A stretch of DNA of 64,000 bases from Clostridium hydrogenum (GTDB lineage Bacteria > Bacillota > Clostridia > Clostridiales > Clostridiaceae), in assembly GCF_021432385.1 (NCBI RefSeq), contig NZ_JAEACT010000002.1:434001-498000 (forward strand). Reading direction: 5' to 3'. The first letter of the stretch is position 1; each line of letters begins with the position of its first letter. Of the stretch, positions 27,341 through 35,836 are shown piece after piece. Position numbers and translations under genes: made by a program. Under the pieces are notes generated by a model, which had not been told where the DNA came from, made no database searches, and saw only the letters and a program-made list of their open reading frames with translations.

Positions 27341-27887
27341 TTTGTAGAGTAAGTGGGTGGTGGAATGCCACCTTCTCCTTAAATGCCACTCTTATTGCAA
27401 TTAACGCACTAGTTTCCCTATATACCCAGCTATTTATGTCATTTTTATTTCTAAGAATTTCTTCATTTAAACGGATTGCTTCATCTAATGAAATCCAGAC
27501 AGGTTTAAAATCTAGTTGCTCCTCATAATCATCTAATTGTTGTATGGTCTTATCCTTTGATATTTCACACTCATAATAATAAGAAGTCATTTCAAAGATA
27601 GAATTTTCATCCTTGTCATCAAACTTTCTTTCAGTAAAAACACCTATTTTATCCTTTACGTCACTAACTATATACCCTGCTTCTTCTCTAACTTCTCTTA
27701 TTAATGTTTGATTATGGCTCTCTCCATTATTTGCTCCACCACCAGGAAATTTATAATCCCCCTTATTATTATGAACCATAAGAATGTCATTGCCACTCAA
27801 AATTACTGCTCTTACAGCATCTCTATGATTAATTTTAACTTTTTCTTTATCTACTTCCTGAATACCTGCTATGTAATTAAAAAACAT
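27333..27887 (-). CDS. Nudix hydrolase
   Basis: 184 aa. The Nudix box is GGGANNGESHNQTLIREVREEAGY, shown as GX5EX7REVXEEXG with all catalytic Glu residues. It hydrolyses a nucleoside diphosphate-linked compound; the substrate cannot be deduced. GAGGTG lies 7 nt before the ATG. The last residues (LQTD) and stop come from a half copy of palindrome B. Confidence 0.85.
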   Translation of the reverse strand: MFFNYIAGIQEVDKEKVKINHRDAVRAVILSGNDILMVHNNKGDYKFPGGGANNGESHNQTLIREVREEAGYIVSDVKDKIGVFTERKFDDKDENSIFEMTSYYYECEISKDKTIQQLDDYEEQLDFKPVWISLDEAIRLNEEILRNKNDINSWVYRETSALIAIRVAFKEKVAFHHPLTLQTD

Positions 27888-27992
27888 AATATCACCTCAA
27901 CTGTATATTTGATTTTCACACTTATTTAAAACATAGCCAATTTAATATATCTTTTTATTCTACAATATAATTTGTTAGTGCAACAACCCCTT

Positions 27993-29186
27993 TTATCTAC
28001 GTTTTATACCACAAATATGTATTGTTGCTGCAACTATCTGAAAAGTTATTCCGATACTACATACTCCGATCCACCCAAACAACCCCCAAAAAAATGTTCC
28101 TAACCATGAACCTAACGCCCCACCCAAGAAGTAAAATGTCATATATACCGCATTATTACGACTACGAGCTACAGCATCTAAAGTGTTTATACTAGTTTGA
28201 TTTGAAACTTGTCCAGATTGAATACCTAAATCTAATAGTATTACTCCAACTATAAGTCCCCACATTTTATATCCAAAAATTAAGAAACAAATATATGACA
28301 AGAATGAAAATGTAATGGCTATTGTTAAAGTGAATCTAGGGCTTCTTTTGTCTGCAATTCGTCCTACTGCAGAAGCTGCCAAAGCTCCCACAATACCAAC
28401 TAACCCAAACATTCCAGCAGCTTGGGCTCCCAAATTGTAAACTGGGGATTTAAGTAAGAATGATAATGCTGTCCAAAATATACTGAATGTTCCAAACATC
28501 ATTGCACCAATTAATGAGGCTTCTATTAAAACTGGTTGATTTTTAAACAATTCCACTAATGATTTAAGTAACTTTTTATAACTCATTGAGGAATCTGGAA
28601 CAGATTCTGGAAGACATAATTTGAATACGAAAATTAGCAAAATCATCATTACAGCAGCTATACGATAAACTATTTGCCATCCTAAAATCGATCCTATAAT
28701 TCCGCTAAAGACACGTGATAATAATATCCCAATTAATAGTCCACTCATTACACTTCCTATTACCTTACCCCTTTCTGCTGGCTTTGCTAAATGTGCAGCT
28801 AACGGTACAATCAACATTGGAGTAATCGAAGTTAATCCAACTAGTAGGGAACCCAATATGAACCACCATATATTAAAAGAAAGTGATATAGAAAATAAAG
28901 CTATCGCAGAACAAAATAACATTATCATTATTAAGCGTCTACGTTCTTTAATATCTCCAAGCGGAACTAAGAAAACCAATCCTATTGCATAACCAATTTG
29001 AATGAGCATAGCTGAAATTCCAATTATAGACGATGATACATTGAAGAATCTAGAAATCTGTTCTAGTAAAGGTTGAGAGTAATATAAGTTAGCTGCACTA
29101 GCAGCACAAGCAATTGACATTAATACTATTAAAAAATGACTTAATTCAAATTTTTTCGTTATATCTATATCTGCATTTTGGTACAT
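27993..29186 (-). CDS. MFS transporter
   Basis: 397 aa with 12 predicted membrane segments. The loop 2-3 motif PLGDIKERRRLIM matches the MFS signature G-D-x-x-x-R-R. It resembles the YgaY/sugar-efflux or multidrug exporter group (LYYSQPLLEQI at the N-terminus). The substrate is unknown. GGAGG precedes the ATG. A dyad TTAACGT-AA-ACGTTAA 30 nt upstream matches the one in front of the adjacent merR gene, so MerR control is likely. Confidence 0.85.
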   Translation of the reverse strand: MYQNADIDITKKFELSHFLIVLMSIACAASAANLYYSQPLLEQISRFFNVSSSIIGISAMLIQIGYAIGLVFLVPLGDIKERRRLIMIMLFCSAIALFSISLSFNIWWFILGSLLVGLTSITPMLIVPLAAHLAKPAERGKVIGSVMSGLLIGILLSRVFSGIIGSILGWQIVYRIAAVMMILLIFVFKLCLPESVPDSSMSYKKLLKSLVELFKNQPVLIEASLIGAMMFGTFSIFWTALSFLLKSPVYNLGAQAAGMFGLVGIVGALAASAVGRIADKRSPRFTLTIAITFSFLSYICFLIFGYKMWGLIVGVILLDLGIQSGQVSNQTSINTLDAVARSRNNAVYMTFYFLGGALGSWLGTFFWGLFGWIGVCSIGITFQIVAATIHICGIKRR

Positions 29187-29220
29187 AAATTACAAGCCTC
29201 CAATTGTTAATTTTTGAACT

Positions 29221-29236
29221 TTAACGTAAACGTTAA
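29221..29236. promoter_or_regulatory. MerR-type operator before the MFS gene
   Basis: TTAACGT-AA-ACGTTAA, a perfect 16-bp dyad around two central bases. It is the same half-site pair found upstream of merR (29686-29701). Confidence 0.65.
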
Positions 29237-29244
29237 GTTTGGGG

Positions 29245-29272
29245 TAAAAAAGTACAGGTTTATACCTGTTAC
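29245..29272 (-). terminator. Terminator between merR and the MFS gene
   Basis: On the minus strand ACAGGT-ATAA-ACCTGT is followed by ACTTTTTT. It is placed at the merR stop codon, so the MFS gene probably has its own start of transcription. Confidence 0.75.
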
Positions 29273-29668
29273 TTATTTTTCAAGTTTACTTTCATTATTT
29301 TTAATAATTGCTTCTATCTTACAAATACTTTTTTCGCAATCTATTTTAAACGTATTTAACTCATCTATTTTCTCTTCAGCCCTTGCAATATGAGCTTTTA
29401 GAATTTGTATTACCTGACGTTTTCCATCTAAAAGTCTCCCATCTGTAAAATACAAATCTATAACTTGACTAATCTCATCCAAAGTAAGTCCTAAATCTTT
29501 TAGTAGCTGAATCTTTTTTAAACGCTTAATATCTCCATTTTCAAACACTCGAAGTTGCCCTGTAGGCCTATTATTTCTATCTCCTAATAATCCAATTTCT
29601 TCATAGTATCTGATTGTTCTTGTTGTTAAATTTGTAAGTTTAGCAATTTCACCTATTTTATAACTCAT
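29273..29668 (-). CDS. MerR-family transcriptional regulator
   Basis: 131 aa. The N-terminal winged helix is YKIGEIAKLTNLTTRTIRYYEEIGLL, followed by a ~60-residue coiled coil (AHIARAEEKIDELNTFKID). There is no obvious C-terminal effector domain, and the single Cys pair in the coil end (DCEKSICKIE) is too sparse to call a metal sensor. The start is ATG 29668, after AGAGGTG; an in-frame upstream extension crosses the promoter. It probably regulates the adjacent MFS gene and itself. Confidence 0.88.
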   Translation of the reverse strand: MSYKIGEIAKLTNLTTRTIRYYEEIGLLGDRNNRPTGQLRVFENGDIKRLKKIQLLKDLGLTLDEISQVIDLYFTDGRLLDGKRQVIQILKAHIARAEEKIDELNTFKIDCEKSICKIEAIIKNNESKLEK

Positions 29669-29685
29669 ATGATTTACACCTCTAT

Positions 29686-29734
29686 TTAACGTTAACGTCA
29701 ACTGTATGTTATCATCTATTTTTGAGTTTGTCAA
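29686..29734 (-). promoter_or_regulatory. merR promoter and operator
   Basis: On the minus strand TTGACA (29734-29729), 17 nt, TAACAT (29711-29706), followed by the dyad TTGACGT-TA-ACGTTAA (29701-29686). The operator lies between the promoter and the start codon, fitting autoregulation. Confidence 0.7.
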
Positions 29735-29852
29735 CTATTTTAATTTAATTATTCCTAAATGCGTATCATTATATCCATGGGCTTTATTATCTTAACTCTT
29801 GTTGAAACAAAATAAGAAGGAGAACTTCATCCTTCATTATTAAAATACATTA

Positions 29853-30200
29853 TTATAAATCCAATTTTCTCTGCATCAATTCTGTTCCCCATTTTGCCAA
29901 TTCATCAAGAACTGGCAAAAGCTTTTTCCCAATTTCTGATAATGAATAATCAACATGTGGTGGTATTTCATTGTACTGCACTCTATTAATAATTCCATCA
30001 CTTTCAAGCTCTTTAAGTGAGCTTGTTAACATCATATTTGTTATTCCTTCTATGCTTTTTTTTAATTCGTTAAACCTAAGTGTACCATTTTGAGAAAGTA
30101 CCCAAAGTATAGGCATCTTCCATTTTCCTTCCATAGCCTTTAAAGAATAAGCAACAGGGCAAAAAACATCTTCCTTCGAAAAAATTATCAAATCTTTCAT
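29853..30200 (-). CDS. HxlR-family transcriptional regulator
   Basis: 115-aa winged-helix protein with the HxlR signature: CPVAYSLKAMEGKWKMPILW, LRFNELKKSIEGITNMMLTS and YNEIPPHVDYSLSEIGKKLL. The conserved N-terminal Cys often senses electrophiles. It is divergent from the flavin-binding gene at 30329 and probably controls it through the dyad at 30230-30240. Confidence 0.9.
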   Translation of the reverse strand: MKDLIIFSKEDVFCPVAYSLKAMEGKWKMPILWVLSQNGTLRFNELKKSIEGITNMMLTSSLKELESDGIINRVQYNEIPPHVDYSLSEIGKKLLPVLDELAKWGTELMQRKLDL

Positions 30201-30229
30201 AAATTAACTCTCCAATACTCATAAAAAAC

Positions 30230-30240
30230 TTACTAAGTAA
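30230..30240. promoter_or_regulatory. Candidate HxlR operator
   Basis: TTACTAAGTAA, a perfect 11-bp odd-length dyad in the 128-bp intergenic region between hxlR and the divergent gene. A second small dyad ACTATAGT is at about 30287-30294. Confidence 0.55.
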
Positions 30241-30328
30241 TAAAAAACTGCATACTTGTTATTTTGTTATTTCCACTTATAATTATACTATAGTCAATTA
30301 AAAATTCAATTATTTACGGAGGTTCGCT

Positions 30329-30724
30329 ATGAATGAAGTATTAAATTTTCTTAATGAGTGTGGGGTATTCTTTGTTTCCACAATTGATGAAAATCAGCCA
30401 AGGGTACGTCCATTTAGCTTTGTAATGGACTATAATGGAAAGCTTTGTTTTGGTACAAGCAATAAAAAACCAGTTTATGCACAGCTAACTGCAAATCCAA
30501 ATATTGAAATTTGTGCAACAACTAAAGATTTTAGATGGATACGCCTAAGCGGAAAAGCTGTGTTCTGTACTACAAAAGATGCTAAATCTAAAGCATTAGA
30601 TACAATGCCTATGCTTAAAAATATGTACTCTGTCGATGATAATATCTTTGAAATTTTCTATCTTGAGAATGCCGTAGCAACAATTTGCTCTATGAATGGT
30701 GATAACAAGACTATTAATCTTTAG
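30329..30724 (+). CDS. Pyridoxamine 5'-phosphate oxidase-family flavin-binding protein
   Basis: 131-aa split-barrel protein. Motifs are FLNECGVFFVSTIDENQPRV, RPFSFVMDYNGKLCFGTSNK and the FRWIRLSGKAVF strand. It is a small FMN- or F420-type binding protein; the substrate is unknown. ACGGAGG precedes the ATG. It is divergent from the HxlR gene. Confidence 0.85.
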   Translation: MNEVLNFLNECGVFFVSTIDENQPRVRPFSFVMDYNGKLCFGTSNKKPVYAQLTANPNIEICATTKDFRWIRLSGKAVFCTTKDAKSKALDTMPMLKNMYSVDDNIFEIFYLENAVATICSMNGDNKTINL

Positions 30725-30735
30725 TTCCTAATTAA

Positions 30736-30781
30736 AATAAGCCAACCAAGATGTTAGAATACTCTTAGTTGGCTATATTTT
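30736..30781. terminator. Bidirectional terminator between convergent genes
   Basis: AGCCAACCAAGA/TCTTAGTTGGCT stem with an ~11-nt loop, with AT-rich flanks on both sides. It separates the flavin-binding gene from the convergent ABC-F gene. Confidence 0.75.
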
Positions 30782-30804
30782 AGATAAGTGCAACAATCAA
30801 ACTT

Positions 30805-32733
30805 TTAACTATTTAAACTAAGCCATAACTCCATAGCTAAATCTAGTTCTTTATTCAATTCACATTTCCTATTATACAACTCATTTAGCTTTTCATAGCT
30901 TAACCCATCTTCTGTCATAGCTGAATCCAGCTCTTTTATCTCATTTTCAAGATTCTCAATACTCTTTATAGCCTTAGCTGTTTTTAACTCATTATTTTGA
31001 ATTTTATCAGTATTTTTCTGCTCTTTGATTTTTTTCTGCTTTACCGCAGGTTTTTTAGCAGGCTGGAGCTTTAAATCTTCCTTTATTTTTTTATAATAAT
31101 CATAGTTACCATCATAACTTTTAAACTTCCTATCCTCGAGAGCAATAATCCTTTCACCAATTTTGTTTATAAAATATCTGTCATGTGAGATAAAAAATAT
31201 AGTGCCATCAAACTCTTTTAAAGCTTCTTCAAAGGTTTCAATAGATTCTATATCAAGGTGATTAGTAGGTTCATCTAATATCAATAAATTAACATTTTCA
31301 TATAGTAATTTACTAAGCTTAAGCCTAATTTTTTCTCCTCCTGATAACTGCCTAACCTTTTTAAATACACTTCCTCCGTAAAACATAAACTTTGACAGGT
31401 ATTCCCTTGCTTTTCCCTCAACTATAGAAATATCCTCTCTAAAACATTCAATAACCGTAAGTTCCTCATTTTTAAAGGTAATTTTTTGTGGTAAATACGC
31501 TGCAATTACACTGGCTCCAAGTTCTACTAGACCAGCATCTGGTTTTTCTTCTCCTAAAAGAAGTTTTAAAAACGTGGTCTTCCCACTGCCGTTTGGACCA
31601 ATTAATGCAACTCTTTCTCCAAATTTCACTAGCAAATCTGAGTCTTTAAAAATAACCTTATCTTCAAAACGTTTGGAAAGCCCTATTACCTTAATTGTAT
31701 CATTACCTGATCTTTGTGCTGCTTTTAAATCTAGTTTCATATTGCTTTTTTCAAAAGTAGGCTTCGTTATTTTCTCCATCTTATCAAGCTTTATCTGTAT
31801 ACTTGCGGCCCTTTTGAAAAATTTGCTATTGTCAGCTCTCATTGCCCAATCTCGAAGATTCTTTATAGTATTTTTCATGGTATTAATTTTCTTTTGCTGC
31901 TCCATGAAGTTCTCATATTGTATTCTTAAATTTTCTTCTTTTTGATAAATATATGCAGAGTAGTTTCCTTTGTAACTTATGCACTTCTTATCTTCTATCT
32001 CAATAATTTTTGACACTACATTATCTAAAAAATATCTATCATGGGATACAACAATAACAATTCCTTTATAGCTTTTAAGATACCCTTCAAGCCATTCAAT
32101 GGAATCCATATCCAAATGATTTGTAGGCTCATCAAGTAAAAGTATATCCGGATCATCAATTAGCAGCCTACCTAGAAGAACTGTAGTTTTTTCCCCACCA
32201 CTTAATAAACTAAAATCTTTATTTAAAAAATCAGAAGAAAGTTTTAGTCCTGTGCAGATCTTACTCAATTTTTCTTCTGCCTCGTATCCACCCTTAGCCT
32301 CATATATTTGAACTAAGTCACTGTACTGTTTCAACGCCTTTTCTAAAGCACCCTCTTCTAAAAGCTTCATTTTTTCTTCTAATTTATGCATTTCATTTTC
32401 TATATAGTAAATGTCCTCAAAAGCTAATTTTAAAATATCAATAACCTTTAGGCCATCTTTATACTCTGGTATTTGCTCAAGGTAAGCACAAGTAGCCTCT
32501 TTAGGTTTCACAATCCACCCTTCGTCGTAACCTGGACTTGAAGCCTCTGGGTATCCTGGCCAATAATTAAAAGGTAATACTCCAGCTATTAATTTAAGAA
32601 TTGTACTCTTTCCGCTTCCATTGGCACCTACTATACCAACCTTTTCTCCTGAATAAACCTCAAAGCTTATATTTTTTAGAATAAGGCTGCCTTCCATATA
32701 TTTTTTTATACTATTTACTGTTAATTCAAACAT
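30805..32733 (-). CDS. ABC-F family ATPase, probable ribosome-protection type
   Basis: 642 aa with two ABC domains and no membrane segments. Walker A motifs are [10 protein letters not shown] and [10 protein letters not shown]; both signature motifs are LSGGEK, each followed by [11 protein letters not shown] or [11 protein letters not shown]. The inter-domain linker (about residues 250-320) includes [17 protein letters not shown], the part that reaches towards the ribosome's tRNA sites. A C-terminal charged coil follows. The family includes antibiotic-resistance and housekeeping members. A leader ORF with an RBS-hiding hairpin (32739-32781) favours an inducible resistance type, possibly like clostridial CplR, which is inference. 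Confidence 0.85.
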   Translation of the reverse strand: MFELTVNSIKKYMEGSLILKNISFEVYSGEKVGIVGANGSGKSTILKLIAGVLPFNYWPGYPEASSPGYDEGWIVKPKEATCAYLEQIPEYKDGLKVIDILKLAFEDIYYIENEMHKLEEKMKLLEEGALEKALKQYSDLVQIYEAKGGYEAEEKLSKICTGLKLSSDFLNKDFSLLSGGEKTTVLLGRLLIDDPDILLLDEPTNHLDMDSIEWLEGYLKSYKGIVIVVSHDRYFLDNVVSKIIEIEDKKCISYKGNYSAYIYQKEENLRIQYENFMEQQKKINTMKNTIKNLRDWAMRADNSKFFKRAASIQIKLDKMEKITKPTFEKSNMKLDLKAAQRSGNDTIKVIGLSKRFEDKVIFKDSDLLVKFGERVALIGPNGSGKTTFLKLLLGEEKPDAGLVELGASVIAAYLPQKITFKNEELTVIECFREDISIVEGKAREYLSKFMFYGGSVFKKVRQLSGGEKIRLKLSKLLYENVNLLILDEPTNHLDIESIETFEEALKEFDGTIFFISHDRYFINKIGERIIALEDRKFKSYDGNYDYYKKIKEDLKLQPAKKPAVKQKKIKEQKNTDKIQNNELKTAKAIKSIENLENEIKELDSAMTEDGLSYEKLNELYNRKCELNKELDLAMELWLSLNS

Positions 32734-32738
32734 AAAAA

Positions 32739-32776
32739 CTCCTTCTTTCTTTACACTTTATGAACAAGCAAGAAGG
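32739..32776 (-). promoter_or_regulatory. RBS-sequestering hairpin of the ABC-F gene
   Basis: On the minus strand CCTTCTT (32776-32770) pairs with AAGAAGG (32747-32741), which is part of the ABC-F ribosome binding site AAGAAGGAG. The 5' arm lies inside the leader ORF, so a stalled ribosome would open it. Confidence 0.55.
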
Positions 32777-32781
32777 CCCAT
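32758..32781 (-). CDS. 7-aa leader ORF before the ABC-F gene
   Basis: ATG at 32781 gives MGLLACS and TAA (32760-32758), ending 24 nt before the ABC-F start. No strong ribosome binding site is seen before it, which lowers confidence. The position and the overlapping hairpin match leader peptides of inducible ABC-F and erm genes. Confidence 0.45.
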   Translation of the reverse strand: MGLLACS

Positions 32782-32880
32782 TTTATATAGTTTTATTCAA
32801 GACCTAATTCGTGAAAATAGTGAAAATCATGTATTTTTACATCTCAATACGAATTATCATCTCAAAACCTATATAAATAA

Positions 32881-33160
32881 AGGCTATGTTTTAAAAGAAT
32901 GTTGATATGAGCTTATAACATTAATGGACACTAAGAATTGCTCGTTTATAATTTGCTACCCATTTATATGCATCGTCCTGATGCATAAATGGCTTTGACC
33001 GTCCTAGTCAAAATTACGCAAATTATAAACGAGCAATCCTAAGAGTCCGTAAAAGCCAACACATCACATCAACATTCTTTTAAAAATAGCTAAACTTACT
33101 AAACGAAGCTATATTTTAAATAAGTGTGAAAATCAACACTTATTTAAAACATAGCCTAAA
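32881..33160. repeat. Palindromic element D (composite cloverleaf-like)
   Basis: Outermost tips GGCTATGTTTTAA and TTAAAACATAGCC enclose long arms: AAAAGAATGTTGATATGA and TCACATCAACATTCTTTT, then TTGCTCGTTTATAATTTGC and GCAAATTATAAACGAGCAA. Two further hairpins sit in the centre (CCATTTATATGCAT...ATGCATAAATGG, and TTGACCGTCCTAGTCAA). A short AAGTGT...ACACTT hairpin is near the right end. No ORF is inside. Its tip sequence recurs at 27917-27937 and 50108. Confidence 0.75.
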
Positions 33161-33161
33161 T

Positions 33162-33196
33162 AAAAAAAACTGTAAGAAGACAAGTTCTTCTTACAG
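33162..33196 (-). terminator. Terminator downstream of the MerR-CMD operon
   Basis: On the minus strand CTGTAAGAAGA/TCTTCTTACAG with a short loop is followed by T8. It lies about 330 nt beyond the CMD gene stop. Confidence 0.8.
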
Positions 33197-33529
33197 CCTG
33201 AAAAATACTATATACAGTGAAACTAATCCAACTATAATTGGTATTTTAGTACATATTTCACTCTATAGCTATTATAATTTGCTAAACTGAATGTACGCAA
33301 ATATAATTTTCCGAAAGCAAGCTACCTTCTAAATGCTTTATCTCATAAAGAGTATACTAAAATAAACCTATATAAAATTAGGCTTTTAACACTCAATATG
33401 AAAATCCATATTAATTTTAAATTAATTAATATTAACAATTAGTTGGTATCATACCTACTTCCCCTTTCAATCTTTATTATAATTTAAGAATAACATTATT
33501 CCCTCTACTAGCGCAACCTCCTATTTAAT
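33197..33529 (-). other. 330-nt region between CMD gene stop and terminator
   Basis: No credible ORF was seen. On the minus strand AGGAGGTTGCGCTAGTAGAG and TTGAAAGGGGAAGTAGG lie near the CMD stop. The latter precedes a possible hexapeptide ORF (MIPTNC). These pieces recall parts of lysine riboswitches, but the rest of that aptamer is missing. It may be a long structured 3' UTR. Confidence 0.3.
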
Positions 33530-34330
33530 TTATAAACAAACTCGAGATGCTAGTACTTCCTTAAGCACATTAGTTCCATTGATTGCACATGGGAATCCAG
33601 CATAAATAGTTATTAGAAGCATTATTTCTTTAACTTCATCAGCTGTTAAACCAACATTAAGTCCTGCATTAATATGGAACCTTAGTTGTGGCTCTGCATT
33701 TCCTAATGCAGCTAAAGCTGAAATTGTAGCAATTTCTCTATATCTTTTATTTAGATTATTTCTTGCATAAATATCTGCCTGCCCATTCACTATAAACTTA
33801 ACCAAGTCTGGCGAGAACTCATCATAGGCACTTTTTAAGTTTTCTAACTGATTACTATCTAATTCTGCAAGCTCACGCACACCAACCTCATATCTTTCAT
33901 TCGGCAGCACTTCTCTTGTAGAATCTTCTCCAGCTATATCTTTTATTCCCATGTCTTCACGTTCTTTAATTACTTCTTTCAAGGCATTCATAGCATTTAT
34001 AGCTGTTGGGAATCCTGAATAAGCTGTCATTTGAAGTATTATTTCTTTTACATCATTAATTGTACATCCAACATTCAAAGCACCATTAATATGAACTTTT
34101 AATTGTGGCTCCGCATTTCCTAATGCTGTTAAAGCAGCAACAACACCTATTTCCTTTGATTTTAAGTCTAGCACATCTCTAGAATATATATCTCCAAAAG
34201 AATATTCAATCATATACTTAACAAGCTCTGGTGATATATCATTCAAACTGCTCCCAACTTTTTTGCCTGCTTCACCATCAATTTCAAGCATTTTTTTATA
34301 TCCTCTTTCTAATCTACTTTCCTTTTCCAT
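33530..34330 (-). CDS. Double carboxymuconolactone decarboxylase-family protein
   Basis: 266 aa made of two tandem copies of the CMD domain: residues about 25-115 (LKVHINGALNVGCTINDVKE) and about 165-260 (LRFHINAGLNVGLTADEVKE). The CxxC of AhpD-type peroxidase partners is absent, so a decarboxylase-like or unknown role is more likely. The start overlaps the merR gene by 17 nt, so they form one operon under MerR control. GGAGGAAAAG precedes the ATG. Confidence 0.85.
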   Translation of the reverse strand: MEKESRLERGYKKMLEIDGEAGKKVGSSLNDISPELVKYMIEYSFGDIYSRDVLDLKSKEIGVVAALTALGNAEPQLKVHINGALNVGCTINDVKEIILQMTAYSGFPTAINAMNALKEVIKEREDMGIKDIAGEDSTREVLPNERYEVGVRELAELDSNQLENLKSAYDEFSPDLVKFIVNGQADIYARNNLNKRYREIATISALAALGNAEPQLRFHINAGLNVGLTADEVKEIMLLITIYAGFPCAINGTNVLKEVLASRVCL

Positions 34331-34697
34331 TTAACTTTTCCTCCATTTCACTATAAATTTCAACTTTTCTTTCAACATAATTCTTAGCTTCTATCAATCT
34401 CTCTATTTCATTTTCTATAGATTTTAAATGTTCCTCCATTATCTTTTTTCTTTCAGATACAGTTGAATCTCCAATGTGTCGTAACCTAGCATATTCCTTC
34501 ATCATATTTATATTCATTCCAGTTGTCCTAAGTCTATTTATTACTTGAAGCCATTTTAAATCCTCTTCCGTATATACTCTTTTTCCTGAAGCATTTCTTT
34601 TTATATCTTTAATTAAACCTATACTTTCATAATATCTAAGTGTATGAGGCTTTAATTTTACTATCTTTGAAACTTCACTTATTTCCAATTCAATCAT
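34314..34697 (-). CDS. MerR-family transcriptional regulator
   Basis: 127 aa. The winged helix is SEVSKIVKLKPHTLRYYESIGLI, followed by a long coiled coil ending in charged residues (EEKLNGKGK). No effector domain is visible. It overlaps the CMD gene downstream and is probably autoregulated through the perfect dyad in its promoter. AGGGGGA lies 7 nt before the ATG. Confidence 0.9.
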   Translation of the reverse strand: MIELEISEVSKIVKLKPHTLRYYESIGLIKDIKRNASGKRVYTEEDLKWLQVINRLRTTGMNINMMKEYARLRHIGDSTVSERKKIMEEHLKSIENEIERLIEAKNYVERKVEIYSEMEEKLNGKGK

Positions 34698-34838
34698 TAA
34701 ATAATCCCCCTAAAAGGCTAGCCATTATTTGCAAATTTGCTTTTATGGATGAACCAGTGTTAACTAAAAAATTTAAATTGCCCTGTCAAACAATTTTAAA
34801 ACTTTTAGTAGCTTAATACCTAATTACCCAACAAGGTC

Positions 34839-34869
34839 ATCTTATCACTTAAAGTGCACTTTAAGTCAA
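34839..34869 (-). promoter_or_regulatory. MerR-type promoter with perfect 18-bp dyad
   Basis: On the minus strand TTGACT (34869-34864) and TAAGAT (34844-34839) are separated by 19 nt, the long spacer typical of MerR-activated promoters. The spacer is filled by CTTAAAGTGCACTTTAAG (34848-34865), a perfect 18-bp palindrome. Confidence 0.85.
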
Positions 34870-34957
34870 TAGTAAATATATAAAAACCCTTAAAAATTAT
34901 ATAAACCATAATACTAATAAAATAGCATTATGGTTTATATTGAATATTCTAAAATAT

Positions 34958-35836
34958 TTACTTATCAAACAAACTTAACTGATACGAACTTATTTTATTT
35001 TCATATGTAGGCATCTTAAGCGAAATACCATATCTATCACAAGCTTCACTTAAAATGCTGTAAAGCTTCCTCGAATTATTAGCATCACAGCTGTATCTTT
35101 CACCGTATTTCTTTTCATATTTTTCACGAGTGCCTGGAAATAAGCTATCTAATTTATTATAGTAATACGCTCGCTGCCTATCCCTAAGCGACATTCCAAT
35201 CCAAGGGACAATATGCTTAACCCCATAATAGCTTGCTTTATTAACTATATCGATTATATTTTCCTTGCTGTCTTCTATAAATGGCAAAATTGGCATCATA
35301 GTTATACTTGTGCAAATTCCAATGGTTGAAAGCACCCCTAATGCCTTAAATCTATCTGTTGAAACTGGTGCATAAGGTTCAACTTTTTTTGATAACTCAT
35401 CGTCTGTTGTTGTTATGGTCATTGCTACAGAGGCATAAATTTTATTTATCTCTTCAAGAATTTCTATATCTCGTAAAATTAAATTACTTTTAGTAACTAT
35501 GTGTACTGGGTAATTTAAATCTGCAATTACTTCAAGGCATTTTTGCGTTAAATTATATTTCTTTTCTGCCATAGTATAAGGATCACCCATGGCTCCCGTC
35601 CCAACTAAACCTTTTTTTCTTTTAGCTTTAAGCTGCTTTCTTAAAATATCTGGTGCATTAGTTTTAACAATTAAATCATTAAAATCTTCAATTCTATAGC
35701 ATTCACTTCTTGAATCACAATATATACATTGATGCTGACAGCCTCTATATATATTAAACAAATAATTAACACCAAACCAACTTGATGGCTTTTTACAAGT
35801 TGATAGCATTGATTTTGCTTCTAGCTCTTTTATCAT
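34958..35836 (-). CDS. SPL-family radical SAM protein
   Basis: 292 aa. The cluster motif is YRGCQHQCIYCDS (CxxxCxxC). Family landmarks of the SplB-like group follow (GTGAMGDPYTMAEKKYNLT, TKSNLILRDIEIL). It is related to spore photoproduct lyase but lacks that enzyme's N-terminal region, and its substrate is unknown. Its ATG overlaps the stop of the upstream HExxH gene (ATGA), so the two are translationally coupled. Confidence 0.82.
   Translation of the reverse strand: MIKELEAKSMLSTCKKPSSWFGVNYLFNIYRGCQHQCIYCDSRSECYRIEDFNDLIVKTNAPDILRKQLKAKRKKGLVGTGAMGDPYTMAEKKYNLTQKCLEVIADLNYPVHIVTKSNLILRDIEILEEINKIYASVAMTITTTDDELSKKVEPYAPVSTDRFKALGVLSTIGICTSITMMPILPFIEDSKENIIDIVNKASYYGVKHIVPWIGMSLRDRQRAYYYNKLDSLFPGTREKYEKKYGERYSCDANNSRKLYSILSEACDRYGISLKMPTYENKISSYQLSLFDK

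Noticed and set aside
33400..33529. Lysine riboswitch-like sequence (GGAGGTTGCG and TTGAAAGGGG on the minus strand)
   Set aside because: The remaining conserved parts of the aptamer are missing and it lies downstream of a gene, so it is kept only as an unexplained region.
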